Part shown: positions 17,081 through 25,572 of the stretch, piece after piece | Numbering within the stretch: the first letter of the stretch is position 1 | Layout: every line of letters begins with the position of its first letter | NCBI GenBank assembly: GCA_963708205.1 | Contig: OY970196.1 | Location: 2,914,001 to 2,978,000, forward strand | From: CAVYTF01 sp963708205 | Lineage (GTDB): Bacteria > Bacteroidota > Bacteroidia > Chitinophagales > Chitinophagaceae | DNA: 64,000 nt | Direction of reading: 5' to 3' | The notes under the pieces: model-generated | Seen by the model: the letters and a program-made list of their open reading frames with translations, nothing else | Told to the model about the DNA's origin: nothing | The model's database searches: none | Program-made: the position numbers and the translations under genes

Positions 17081-18088
17081 ATGGATGAGAAGAACACTAT
17101 CTCGCGCCGCGAAGTTATAACCGGTCTCGGCGTAGGCCTGGCAGCAATGGCTATAAACCCTGTATTAGCAAATCAAAAAGATCAAACAAAAAATTCAAAT
17201 CAATATATGGACCTGCAAGACCCAACATCAAAATATCCCAAACCACCTTTCGATCCACAGTTTCAACCTTGGCCTGGTTTGGCAAGTAAAATGAATCCAA
17301 GACCCGATCATGGCGAAACAAGTTATAAAGGTTCCGGACGGCTGATGGGACGTAAAGCATTAATTACCGGCGGTGACAGTGGCATGGGACGTGGCGCTGC
17401 CATTGCATTTGCACGCGAAGGCGCTGATGTTGCCATTAATTATTTTCCAACAGAAGAACCCGATGCGCGCGAAGTGGTTGATCTGATAAAAGCAGAAGGC
17501 CGTAAAGCAGTTGCCATTCCGGGCGATCTGCGCGATGAAGAGTTTTGCAAGAAACTAGTGGAAGATGCAGTGAAAGGACTTGGCGGACTTGATATTATCG
17601 TAAGCAATGCAGGAAGGCAGCAATCTCATGCTTCTATTCTTGACATTACCACAGAGCAATTTGACTGGACAATGAAGACAAATATCTATGCACCTTTCTG
17701 GATCATCAAAGCTGCATTGCCCTATTTAAAACCCGGTTCGGCTATCATCGGCACTACTTCAGAGCAAGCCTACGATCCTTCACCAGATTTGTATGATTAT
17801 GCGCAAACAAAAGCTGCTACCATGAATTATGTAAAATCCCTGGCAAAACAACTCGGACCAAAAGGCATTCGTGTGAATGGTGTTGCGCCCGGTCCTATCT
17901 GGACGCCTTTGCAAATAAGCGGCGGCGCTACACAGGAAAAGGTAAAAACATTTGGAAGTGACAGCGCACTTAGCAGACCTGGTCAGCCGGCAGAACTCGC
18001 TTCAATTTATGTACAGCTTGCTGCCAATGACGGAAGCTATACCACAGGTAATATTTACGGAGCTGGTGGCGGCAAAGGACAGCCATAA
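17081..18088 (+). CDS. Tat-signal short-chain dehydrogenase
   Basis: A 335-residue SDR with an export-type N-terminus. ISRREVITGLGVGLAAMA is a twin-arginine-like signal, followed by a ~50-residue linker and then the Rossmann domain. ALITGGDSGMGRGAA binds the cofactor, NAGRQQ is the strand-4 motif, and the catalytic pair is Y..AQTK in YDYAQTKA. The family (YhxC/YhdF type) usually acts on sugars or aldehydes. Periplasmic SDRs are unusual because NAD(P)H is scarce there; the signal may be used for membrane targeting or by a co-exported cofactor. A terminator follows. Confidence 0.88.
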   Translation: MDEKNTISRREVITGLGVGLAAMAINPVLANQKDQTKNSNQYMDLQDPTSKYPKPPFDPQFQPWPGLASKMNPRPDHGETSYKGSGRLMGRKALITGGDSGMGRGAAIAFAREGADVAINYFPTEEPDAREVVDLIKAEGRKAVAIPGDLRDEEFCKKLVEDAVKGLGGLDIIVSNAGRQQSHASILDITTEQFDWTMKTNIYAPFWIIKAALPYLKPGSAIIGTTSEQAYDPSPDLYDYAQTKAATMNYVKSLAKQLGPKGIRVNGVAPGPIWTPLQISGGATQEKVKTFGSDSALSRPGQPAELASIYVQLAANDGSYTTGNIYGAGGGKGQP

Positions 18089-18113
18089 TTTTGATCTATA
18101 AAAAACACCACGG

Positions 18114-18147
18114 TGCAATCTGTATTTACAGGTTGCATTTTTTTTTT
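18114..18147 (+). terminator. Rho-independent terminator
   Basis: Arms TGCAATCTG (18114-18122) and CAGGTTGCA (18129-18137), with one G-U pair, are followed by ten T. It lies 26 bases after the Tat-SDR gene and close to the end of the convergent small membrane gene. Confidence 0.9.
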
Positions 18148-18161
18148 GACATATGTATCGG

Positions 18162-18407
18162 CTATTGTAATTTCTTGCGAAGAAATTCAAACACAACGTA
18201 TCCTATACCGCCGGCCAGCACTGCAATAGAGAAGTTGGTTAAGGTAAAAATATCCTGCAATGCCCAGGTGACGCTCTTGCCATTTTTTATATTGGTGCCA
18301 TTGAATTCGCTCATTAATAGATTGGAATAAAATAAGAAAATGATAAAGCCAATTTCTATTAAGGCTCTGAGAATCTTTTTTAAAAAACTGTTTTTCTTGT
18401 TAATCAT
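18162..18407 (-). CDS. Small two-helix membrane protein
   Basis: An 81-residue protein with two hydrophobic segments (ALIEIGFIIFLFYSNLLM and FSIAVLAGGIGYVVFEFL) separated by a short polar loop. The only ATG start is at 18407; upstream the frame opens with TTG and adds nothing recognisable. It starts about 70 bases after the rhomboid stop and could be its co-transcribed partner. Function unknown. Confidence 0.5.
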   Translation of the reverse strand: MINKKNSFLKKILRALIEIGFIIFLFYSNLLMSEFNGTNIKNGKSVTWALQDIFTLTNFSIAVLAGGIGYVVFEFLRKKLQ

Positions 18408-18474
18408 TTCAAGATGAGGTAATAAATTTTTCAAATTGCTTTTGAAAAGAAAGGTCTTCTCTTCGTCTACCTTT

Positions 18475-19941
18475 TTATTTAGAAATTAATTGACTTAATA
18501 GATAAAGGTCATGCTGGATATTATTATTGTATGCTTCAATATTAGCATCATAAGCAGTAGAATTTTCTTCTAGTTTTTTATACAATAACTGAAACGATTT
18601 TAAGCGAAGGTTACAATAATCTAAAATTACTATATCGCGTTTATGCACTTCATCAGGCAATTTTAACTTATCAATATTGTTAAGCAATATTATATTCTTA
18701 TTCCAATCATTTATACCTGATAAAACAAGCATTTTTAAACTATCTAGCGGAGTATTATTGTTTGTTGCATTATAAACAAGTAAAGCATTATTTTCATTTG
18801 CAGCAAAAGTTTGCATGCCTTCATCATACTTGCCAACATCATTCGGAATGTTAGCACAAATAACAAAAGAAGTTACCAGTATGAATACTGTAAGAATACT
18901 GATTGTTATATACTGAAATCTTTTCGATACAGGTTTTCTTAATCCAGGATAATACGCATAACCGATCATTAAACCACTAAGTAATCCGCCAATATGCGCA
19001 GCATTGTCTATCCCTGATTTAAGACCATTTGCAAGATTGAACAGAACAAAAATTCCTATACTTGTCAGCAATGCTTTGCGTGCAGTTTTTTCGATTAAAT
19101 TAGTAGTAAGCATTGCAAAAAATACACCATACAAACCAAAGATAGCGCCCGATGCTCCAACACTGATTGTTAGTTCGTGCCACCATATACTATTTACACT
19201 CGACGCTAATCCGGTTAAAAGATAAGCCGCTAGAAAACGTTGAGTTCCTAATCTTGGTTCTAATAATAATCCTATATACAGCAATGCATACATGTTTAAT
19301 AAAAGATGCAAAATACCAACATGCACAAAACAGCTTGTAAGTAGTCTCCACCATTCTCCTTCGAGTGTTAGCGGACGGAAATTTGCACCCCATGCAATAA
19401 GTGTTTGATTATCGGGCAGCATAATATTTGCGCCAGATATTACCATTAAAATAAAAATCAAAATATTTAAATCAATCAAAACAGGGGTAATTGTGTAACC
19501 TTTTACCGGTATGAATAAAGAAAAAAAATTTCCTTTTGTTATTTCCCCTTTTTGAAAAGCTTTTTCTTTTTCTGCTTCTAGTGTGGGTTGTAGCTCCTGC
19601 CATTTGACAGCAAGTTCTTCATCTGTTATTGAGGCAAGAGAATTATTAAAAGACGTAATAAATCTTTCAACATGCTTTTTATTCACGCCCCAATCAAACA
19701 TTTGACTGCCTAAACATTTGCTTTCTATGTAAGCCGTATCGCCATCTACAGAAATATCTATTTCTTCACCTGTAGATCTTACAGCTAATTTCCCATACGC
19801 AGTAAAACCATTTTCAGTAACGCGTGATATTTTCCAATTCATTTTTTTTGCAGTATCAAGTGCAAGCACAAGAAAATTATACTCAGAGATGTTATCTAAC
19901 AGAAGTTCCCGCGAATATCTGGGTGTTAATCCGAAAGCCAT
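18475..19941 (-). CDS. Rhomboid-family intramembrane serine protease with extra terminal domains
   Basis: A 488-residue protein. The membrane core (~residues 165-340) has EWWRLLTSCFVHVGILHLLLNMYAL, GASGAIFG with catalytic S264, and AAHIGG with H316. Before it is a ~160-residue soluble domain starting MAFGLTPRYSRELLL; after it, beyond a single TM-like segment, is a ~110-residue soluble tail with Asn-rich loops. Rhomboids cleave membrane proteins within the bilayer. Typical bacterial rhomboids are 200-300 residues, so both ends are additional. The substrate is unknown. Confidence 0.9.
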   Translation of the reverse strand: MAFGLTPRYSRELLLDNISEYNFLVLALDTAKKMNWKISRVTENGFTAYGKLAVRSTGEEIDISVDGDTAYIESKCLGSQMFDWGVNKKHVERFITSFNNSLASITDEELAVKWQELQPTLEAEKEKAFQKGEITKGNFFSLFIPVKGYTITPVLIDLNILIFILMVISGANIMLPDNQTLIAWGANFRPLTLEGEWWRLLTSCFVHVGILHLLLNMYALLYIGLLLEPRLGTQRFLAAYLLTGLASSVNSIWWHELTISVGASGAIFGLYGVFFAMLTTNLIEKTARKALLTSIGIFVLFNLANGLKSGIDNAAHIGGLLSGLMIGYAYYPGLRKPVSKRFQYITISILTVFILVTSFVICANIPNDVGKYDEGMQTFAANENNALLVYNATNNNTPLDSLKMLVLSGINDWNKNIILLNNIDKLKLPDEVHKRDIVILDYCNLRLKSFQLLYKKLEENSTAYDANIEAYNNNIQHDLYLLSQLISK

Positions 19942-20041
19942 GTATATACAATTAAGTTTTGGAAAATCAATTACATGCAGCAGTGAAAATAAAGTATTTT
20001 AGAAATGGTACAAATTTTCAGATATAAGATAATATCATTCT

Positions 20042-20782
20042 TCATCCTAAAACCTTTACAATGGTTACTATCACAGCAATCAACAGAACAGCAACCACTG
20101 CAAGAATTATGTAAGCCATCTTGCTAAAGTCTTTTCTTATTTTTTGAAATTCCTTTGTGTCATTAACATTAGGAAAAGGAGTTTGTGGGATTGGTTTATT
20201 AAGAAATTTACACAATGGTTCCCATCCGTCCCTGACGCTGAAGATCAATAATTTTTCCGGTGGCACTGCTGCTTTCACTTCTTCAATGTGTTGATTGTAT
20301 CGGGCCATTGCAGCGGTTTTATCAGGCATTGTATTTCTTAAAGAACGTTGCCAGATGAGCTTTCTGGTCATGTCGCCAAACTTGCGGAAGTATGGAATAA
20401 ATAGTTCCAATACTTTAAACTGCCAGAGATCTTCTGTAAAGTAAATAGTGTTCATCGTGCTATCGTACCAGGCTTCTGCACCGCGCGGATGCACTGTTAA
20501 TAATACTTTCGCATCAGGATAAGCAATTGCAAGTTCCTGCCAAACGCAGCACCCGGGATTATCTACCATTGCAGTATATTTTTCAAAAACCATTTCCCAT
20601 TGCTGTTGTGTTCCTTCAGGTTCATTGGCAACTTTCTTCCAAAAATCAATGTGTGTTTTATTTGCTTTATTTCTTATCACTTCCATCATGTGATAGCATG
20701 GATAACCCAATTCTTTTAATGCTGTGTAAGTTGATAAAGTGCCGGTTCTTCCAAATCCGGCGCCAATAATATGAAGACTCAT
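20042..20782 (-). CDS. Sulfotransferase-family protein with C-terminal membrane anchor
   Basis: A 246-residue member of the Sulfotransfer_4 type. The N-terminal GAGFGRTGT is the phosphosulfate-binding loop, and LLTVHPRGAEAWYDS carries the 3'-phosphate-type motif. The C-terminus ends in a hydrophobic helix (AYIILAVVAVLLIAVIVTIV) that would anchor it to the membrane. These enzymes transfer sulfate from PAPS, but related eukaryotic and bacterial members include inactive ones. No acceptor can be proposed. Confidence 0.8.
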   Translation of the reverse strand: MSLHIIGAGFGRTGTLSTYTALKELGYPCYHMMEVIRNKANKTHIDFWKKVANEPEGTQQQWEMVFEKYTAMVDNPGCCVWQELAIAYPDAKVLLTVHPRGAEAWYDSTMNTIYFTEDLWQFKVLELFIPYFRKFGDMTRKLIWQRSLRNTMPDKTAAMARYNQHIEEVKAAVPPEKLLIFSVRDGWEPLCKFLNKPIPQTPFPNVNDTKEFQKIRKDFSKMAYIILAVVAVLLIAVIVTIVKVLG

Positions 20783-20991
20783 AGCGGTAGGTTTTAATGT
20801 TTAAAAAATCAGTTTGGGGTTTTGGTAGAAGTAAATTTATTTATTGATAGAAGACTAACAAATATAATATTTTTAATTTTAGTAGTATATTCTTAAGATA
20901 TAAAATGATTAGTTAGAAATAAGAAGGATATTGACAAATAATATAGGCTGATAAAACTTACTTCATACAATAAAATCAATTTGAATTTGAC

Positions 20992-21269
20992 ATGATAATT
21001 GGCGCACATTCTTTTATTTACAGCACCAACGTGCAGGCAGATGTTGCGTTTTGTAAAGACGTACTCAAATTCCCTAATGTTGATGCAGGCAGCGGATGGC
21101 TTGTATTTAAACTGCCTCCGGAGAATTGGTAATATATCCTGCAAATGAAAATAGCCTGCAGGAATTGTATTTGCTCTGTGATGATATGGAATCATTCATT
21201 AAAGAAATGTCAGAACATACTATTGCCTGCAGTGATGTAACATACCAGCATTAGGGAAATCTTACTTAT
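20992..21269 (+). pseudogene. Decayed VOC/glyoxalase-family gene
   Basis: From the ATG at 20992 the frame reads MIIGAHSFIYSTNVQADVAF and on to LPPENW, then hits TAA at 21130. A second frame then continues the same protein (VIYPANENSLQELYLLCDDM...SFIKEMSEH) to a TAG at 21252-21254, where related proteins have Trp, then GNLTY. So there is one frameshift around 21121-21129 and one nonsense codon, and the C-terminal part is missing. It belongs to small VOC proteins; it is not functional as read. Confidence 0.75.
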
Positions 21270-21309
21270 AATTTCTTCAGATTTATTTTTTAATTCCTGC
21301 CAAGCTGTA

Positions 21310-21741
21310 CTATCTATTATTTCTTGGGTCAAAGTCCACCATCCATTCAATACCATATTTGTCTCTAAACATTGCGAAATAGGAGCCCCAGGGACTGTCA
21401 CCAATAGGCATTTCAACAGTTCCGCCTGCTGAGAGCCCATCGAATAATTTGTCAGCCTCTTCTTTGCTTGCTGCAGTAATAGCTATTTTAGACCTGTTCT
21501 CATTTTCATTTACCTGCCCGAGAAATGAAGGCACGTCGTTACCCATTAAAGTATTGCCGCCAATTGGCAAAGCAATGTGCATGATCTTATTTGCCTCGCT
21601 TTCTGCTAATGGATGTTCAGTGTTTGATAAATCTTTAAACCGCATAATTTTTTTGAATTCTCCGCCAAATACTGATTTGTAAAATGTGAATGCTTCCTCT
21701 GCATTTCCATTGAAGTTAATGTGTGGATTAATGTTTGCCAT
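21310..21741 (-). CDS. PhnB-like VOC protein
   Basis: A 143-residue glyoxalase-fold protein of the PhnB/3-demethylubiquinone methyltransferase-like group. NINPHINFNGNAEEAFTFYKSVFGGEF at the start, IMHIALPIGGNTLMGND, and WGSYFAMFRDKYGIEWMVDF at the end are the group's conserved blocks. Such proteins often accompany SRPBCC/AHSA1 genes and ArsR regulators, as here. Probably small-molecule binding; no demonstrated reaction can be assigned. Last gene of the ArsR-led operon. Confidence 0.88.
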   Translation of the reverse strand: MANINPHINFNGNAEEAFTFYKSVFGGEFKKIMRFKDLSNTEHPLAESEANKIMHIALPIGGNTLMGNDVPSFLGQVNENENRSKIAITAASKEEADKLFDGLSAGGTVEMPIGDSPWGSYFAMFRDKYGIEWMVDFDPRNNR

Positions 21742-21800
21742 GATTTTATTTTTTAGATTTATATATTGGTCTTAAATTTTTTTATTTAAAACGAATGAAA

Positions 21801-22328
21801 TTATTTTTTCGATAAAGTAGCTAATAAATTTTCCAGGTTGCTCAATGACATCTTCATTCCTGTCGTGAAGCCATCAAGTATCCTTTCTAACCTTTCAAGC
21901 GATTCATTATAAATACTAATGCTCACTTTTGTTATCCCGTTTTGCTCGCTGAAAGTATGATCCCATTCAGATCCCGGCAATTGAGGATTTTCATCCTTGT
22001 CTGCAAAAGCATTATACATTTTAAAATTCGTTTTCGGAGTAATGGAAGTGTACTCCTGTATTGCCCAACTCTCAGTTCCATCAGGACTAATCATTGCATA
22101 AAATCTTTTGCCACCAACTTTAAAATCCTGGTATTTTGTTTTAGCCGTCATGGGCTTGGGCGCAATCCATTGGTCAATCAATTCCGCCTTGGTAAAAGCA
22201 TCCCACACCAGCGAAAGTTCAGCATCGAATTCTCTCGTGATATATACCTTTTTAGCCGGCTTGTCAACAGTAAAATTAAATAGCAAATTATTGTTTCCCG
22301 CATTGCGGGATTTCTCTTCGTTCAACAT
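21801..22328 (-). CDS. SRPBCC/AHSA1-domain protein (paralogue 1)
   Basis: A 175-residue START-like fold protein of the AHSA1 (Hsp90 ATPase activator homologue) group. Conserved blocks are REFDAELSLVWDAFTKAELIDQWIAPKPMT, FKVGGKRFYAMISPDG, ITPKTNFKMYNAF and SNLENLL. It is a close paralogue of the gene immediately upstream; only one base separates them. Function: hydrophobic ligand binding is likely, substrate unknown. Confidence 0.88.
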   Translation of the reverse strand: MLNEEKSRNAGNNNLLFNFTVDKPAKKVYITREFDAELSLVWDAFTKAELIDQWIAPKPMTAKTKYQDFKVGGKRFYAMISPDGTESWAIQEYTSITPKTNFKMYNAFADKDENPQLPGSEWDHTFSEQNGITKVSISIYNESLERLERILDGFTTGMKMSLSNLENLLATLSKK

Positions 22329-22329
22329 T

Positions 22330-22836
22330 CTATTTGTTTTTTAAATTTTGCAATAACGTTTCCAGTTCATTTAATGTCATTGTAAATCCTCCTTCAAAGC
22401 CCATTTGAATTATTTGCTCGAGGGATGCAAGCGTTTTATGTTTTATAGCAATTTTTACTATTGTAGTATCATTCTGCTCAATAAAGTTCAAATCCCATTC
22501 TGAACTTGGAAATTCCGTATTGATTACTTCATCTTTATCTGTAAATGCATCAATGAATTTAAAACTGGTTGTCGGAGTTATCGAGGTAAAATTTTGAGTA
22601 CTCCAATGTTCTTGCCCCTCAGGACTAACCATTGCATAAAACCTTTTTCCGCCAACTTTGAAATCCATGTATTTTGTTTTTGATGTCCAGGGTTTAGGTG
22701 CCCACCATTGGTCAAGAATTTCTTTTTTAGTAAATGCATCCCATACTAGCGATAGGTCCGCATCAAATTCCCTGTTTACGAAAACCGAATTATTAGTTTT
22801 GTCAACGGTAAAATCAAATAGCAAATCGGTTTTCAT
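22330..22836 (-). CDS. SRPBCC/AHSA1-domain protein (paralogue 2)
   Basis: A 168-residue START-like protein with the same blocks as its neighbour (REFDADLSLVWDAFTKKEILDQWWAPKPWTSKTKY, DFKVGGKRFYAMVSPEG). The strong similarity of the two adjacent genes indicates a tandem duplication. Its ATG overlaps the stop of the ArsR gene by four bases, so they are translationally coupled. Confidence 0.9.
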   Translation of the reverse strand: MKTDLLFDFTVDKTNNSVFVNREFDADLSLVWDAFTKKEILDQWWAPKPWTSKTKYMDFKVGGKRFYAMVSPEGQEHWSTQNFTSITPTTSFKFIDAFTDKDEVINTEFPSSEWDLNFIEQNDTTIVKIAIKHKTLASLEQIIQMGFEGGFTMTLNELETLLQNLKNK

Positions 22837-23153
22837 TTTTTCTTTTTTTTAATGGTTGATAATACTTTGTCAAGTTGGTTGAACCGGGTTTCCCAAATCT
22901 TTCGGTATTGGGCTAACCATTTGTCTATTTCTTTCAGTTTTTCAATTTGGAGCGAGTAATAAATTTCCCTGCCCTGGTGTTCCTGTTTTACAAGTTCACA
23001 TTCTGTAAGAATGCGTAAATGTTTTGACACTCCTTGCCGTGTTGTATTAAAGTTTTCGGCAATGGCATTTGGTGTCATTGCCTGTAAAGCAATCAAAGCA
23101 ATAATAGCCCGCCTTGTTGGGTCTGCAATTGCCTGGAAAATATCTCTCCTCAT
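22833..23153 (-). CDS. ArsR-family transcriptional regulator
   Basis: A 106-residue winged-helix repressor: RRDIFQAIADPTRRAIIALIAL, MTPNAIAENFNTTRQGVSKHLRIL as the recognition helix region, and GREIYYSLQIEKLKEIDKWLAQYRKIWETRFNQLD at the C-terminus. No Cys-rich metal site (ELCVCDL type) is present, so it belongs to the SdpR-like non-metal branch that commonly regulates adjacent AHSA1 genes. The target is probably its own operon (AHSA1-AHSA1-PhnB). Confidence 0.92.
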   Translation of the reverse strand: MRRDIFQAIADPTRRAIIALIALQAMTPNAIAENFNTTRQGVSKHLRILTECELVKQEHQGREIYYSLQIEKLKEIDKWLAQYRKIWETRFNQLDKVLSTIKKKKK

Positions 23154-23428
23154 TTGTTTAAATTAATTATGAAACTAATCGGTTGCAAATATATGTGCAA
23201 CTTTTCGGTTTCGCAAATTATTTTCAAAAATATTTTTATAGTTGGAAAAAAGATTGATGAGTGTGTTGATGTATGTTTCAGTAAAAAAAATTAACTACCG
23301 GCATCGGGTAGAAGTGTATTACAACAAGAGCATTTAGCTCTCCGCAATGTCTCTTTGCATTGTCTTCTGCTAAGCAAGGGCAATTGCCAATTGGTATGTA
23401 CATTGCGCCATGATTTTAAATTATCGCA

Positions 23429-23803
23429 ATGTCATTATTTGGAGTAAAAACTGAAAAGAAAGAAAAGATCGCACACTTTATTGCGGGGTTTATTATTCTG
23501 GTGCATGGCTACGAGCGGTACGATCTGCAAAAGCCTGCTTATATCTTCTTTTTTATCGCCGGCATTCTTTTTCTTTCCCTCGCCTTTTTCCACCACAGGG
23601 TAGCACATCGCTTTCCTTATATTGACGGTGTATTCTTTTTGATAGAGAGTTTTTGTTACGGAATGATAGCTGCTGATTTTTTTCACGAAGGTAAAAAAGC
23701 ATTACCCTGGTGCTATGCGGTGGTTACCATTGCATATTGCATCGTGGGCATTATAAAAGCTTTCAAAGGCAAAACAAAATATGTGAAACGGGAACATGAA
23801 TAA
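23429..23803 (+). CDS. Small integral membrane protein
   Basis: A 124-residue protein with four hydrophobic segments (IAHFIAGFIILVHGY, AYIFFFIAGILFLSLAFF, FLIESFCYGMIAADFF, CYAVVTIAYCIVGIIKAF) and charged ends. No known family is recognised. Both flanks carry a TCTCTCCGCAAT-like short sequence (near 23339 and 23817). Confidence 0.55.
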   Translation: MSLFGVKTEKKEKIAHFIAGFIILVHGYERYDLQKPAYIFFFIAGILFLSLAFFHHRVAHRFPYIDGVFFLIESFCYGMIAADFFHEGKKALPWCYAVVTIAYCIVGIIKAFKGKTKYVKREHE

Positions 23804-23925
23804 TGTGTTTGTCATTTCTCTCCGCAATTGACGATTACTAATTTTTATTCTAGCTTCCGGCAATATTACTTACTGGCGCTCATTGCTGTTGAGGAGATTT
23901 GCGGCAGAAAACGCTGGATAGAAAG

Positions 23926-25404
23926 CTAACGTACATCCTGCATTAGCTTTTTAGATAAAGGCAGCAGCAATATAAAAAATACAGCAACGCCTATGCTTAC
24001 AACCGCCAGGTCACCATATATTTTAGTAAAGTACGGCAACGAAAGAACCGGGTCGGTAATGTTAGAAGGTACTGAAGTAAGGCTTCCGATTTTACTTGCA
24101 AGATACTCACCTGCTGATGCAGCAATTCCGAGAACGCCCATCATGGTGCTTACAATTGCTCTGGGAGATAATTTATGCGTAAATGAATATACGATTGGGC
24201 CAATACAAAGTTCACTAAATTCCATTAAAACATAACCTCCGAATAAAAAATAAACAGGCACCAGTCCTGTACCACTAAATAACCTGCATCCCCACCAAAA
24301 CAAACCAAAGAAACCAGCCATGAATAAAAAGCCGATAATGAATTTCATCATAGAGCCCGGTTCCATGCCATGCAGGCTTAGCTTTCGCCAGATGTATATC
24401 GCCAGCGGCATCAGTATCGCAGGTAAAAAGCCGGGTAAAAAATTGTTGATCGCCAGGCCAGGCAGCGTAACACTGCCAACCCTGAAATTCATATTGTGCA
24501 GCACAAAGAGGTTAAATGATCCGCTGCTTTGCTCATACAAAGCCAAAAACAATATCCAAACTAAAAAACCAATCAGCGCAGCAAATAGTTTAAAACGTTC
24601 AGATTTAGTAAACTGAAATGCGCGGTAGATGATATATAAGAAAGCGATGATTGTTAGCACCGGCAGGATCACATCCATTATGAAAGGGTGTGAAAATATT
24701 AAAACCACCAGGGCAATGAAAAGAACTGTAAGTAGATAAACAAGCATCTCTGCGCTGATGCCTGCAATTACTTTTTGTTTTGTTTTAGCTATATCTAAAG
24801 GCTGACCATATTTTTTATGGATACCAAAGATCATGCTTAACAATGAAAGTAAAGCGCCAAAAGCAGCTACTGCAAAACCGAGGTGCCAGTTAATTTTCTG
24901 TCCGATATATCCGCAAACTATTGCGCCAGATGCCACTCCCAAATTAAATAAACCATACCAGATAGTAAAACCTGCATCCTTACCCTTCGTATCATCGGGA
25001 TGATAAAAGTCGCCCAACAAAGCTTTGGCATTGCCACCAAAAAAACCGCCTCCTGTAACATAGATGGCTAATCCAATAAAAAAAGATTGCTGATACGGCA
25101 AGGCAATGCAACTTAACCCGATAAAGTGCAGCACATTACCCCATATTAATGATCTTCTCTTTCCTAAAATTTTATCAGCGATAACACCGCCAAAAAGAGG
25201 CAAACCATAGGAGAGGGCGGCAAAGCTTCCGAATATGGCGTAGCCCTGCTTTTGTTCAAAATGCAATTGGCTAACCATATACGCTATAAGCAAGGCGATG
25301 ATACCATAGTAGCCAAAGCGATCCCAGAATAAAACCAGCGAAAGCCGGTACAGTTCTTTAGGATGTTTTATTTTTTGAACCAGGGGGGCAATGGTTGTAT
25401 CCAT
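23926..25404 (-). CDS. POT-family (MFS) transporter, atypical in motif ExxER
   Basis: A 492-residue MFS protein with ~13 TM segments, homologous to proton-coupled peptide transporters. Markers are WDRFGYYG (residues 27-34), GGVIADKILGKRRSLIWG between TM2 and TM3, and VMEFSELCIGPIVYSFTHKLSP in the second half. In classical POTs the TM1 motif is ExxERFxYYG; here the two Glu are L25 and D28, while Arg and YYG remain. The TM4-TM5 loop is VTGGGFFGGNAKALLGDFYHPDD. It may therefore carry another solute or couple differently. It is a single-gene unit; substrate unknown. Confidence 0.85.
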   Translation of the reverse strand: MDTTIAPLVQKIKHPKELYRLSLVLFWDRFGYYGIIALLIAYMVSQLHFEQKQGYAIFGSFAALSYGLPLFGGVIADKILGKRRSLIWGNVLHFIGLSCIALPYQQSFFIGLAIYVTGGGFFGGNAKALLGDFYHPDDTKGKDAGFTIWYGLFNLGVASGAIVCGYIGQKINWHLGFAVAAFGALLSLLSMIFGIHKKYGQPLDIAKTKQKVIAGISAEMLVYLLTVLFIALVVLIFSHPFIMDVILPVLTIIAFLYIIYRAFQFTKSERFKLFAALIGFLVWILFLALYEQSSGSFNLFVLHNMNFRVGSVTLPGLAINNFLPGFLPAILMPLAIYIWRKLSLHGMEPGSMMKFIIGFLFMAGFFGLFWWGCRLFSGTGLVPVYFLFGGYVLMEFSELCIGPIVYSFTHKLSPRAIVSTMMGVLGIAASAGEYLASKIGSLTSVPSNITDPVLSLPYFTKIYGDLAVVSIGVAVFFILLLPLSKKLMQDVR

Positions 25405-25431
25405 GTTTTATAAATTCTGACTGCTAACACG

Positions 25432-25465
25432 AAGATTGCAGTTATTATAAGCAATTCCAAATATT
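25432..25465. repeat. 34-bp direct repeat flanking the AIPR gene, left copy
   Basis: Matches 27313-27346 at 30 of 34 positions in the same orientation, 1,881 bases apart. The last 22 bases (25444-25465) are identical in both copies and include TTATAAGCAATTCCAAATA. The two copies bracket the AIPR gene and nothing else but its promoter region and a palindromic element. Confidence 0.85.
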
Positions 25466-25473
25466 ATTTATAG

Positions 25474-25532
25474 ATGCGTGAAGTTGAAAAACTTCGCCGA
25501 ATATGGGGATAGTTTTTGGTGAAGAACACCAA
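25474..25532. repeat. Dispersed palindromic element, copy 2, with a second hairpin
   Basis: GTGAAGTT-GAAA-AACTTCGC (25478-25497) pairs as a GAAA-capped stem, related to the element at 10317-10350. It is followed by TTGGTG-AAGAA-CACCAA (25516-25532). It lies between the left direct repeat and the 3' end of the AIPR gene. It may be a REP-like element or a structured 3' end of the AIPR transcript. Confidence 0.65.
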
Positions 25533-25572
25533 CAACGGCAAAAAAATGATGTGTAGCTACAAACTTTAACTC

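Noticed and set aside
20893..21195. 100-residue minus-strand open frame
   Set aside because: It is antisense to the decayed VOC gene, whose two frames give clear family sequence on the plus strand.
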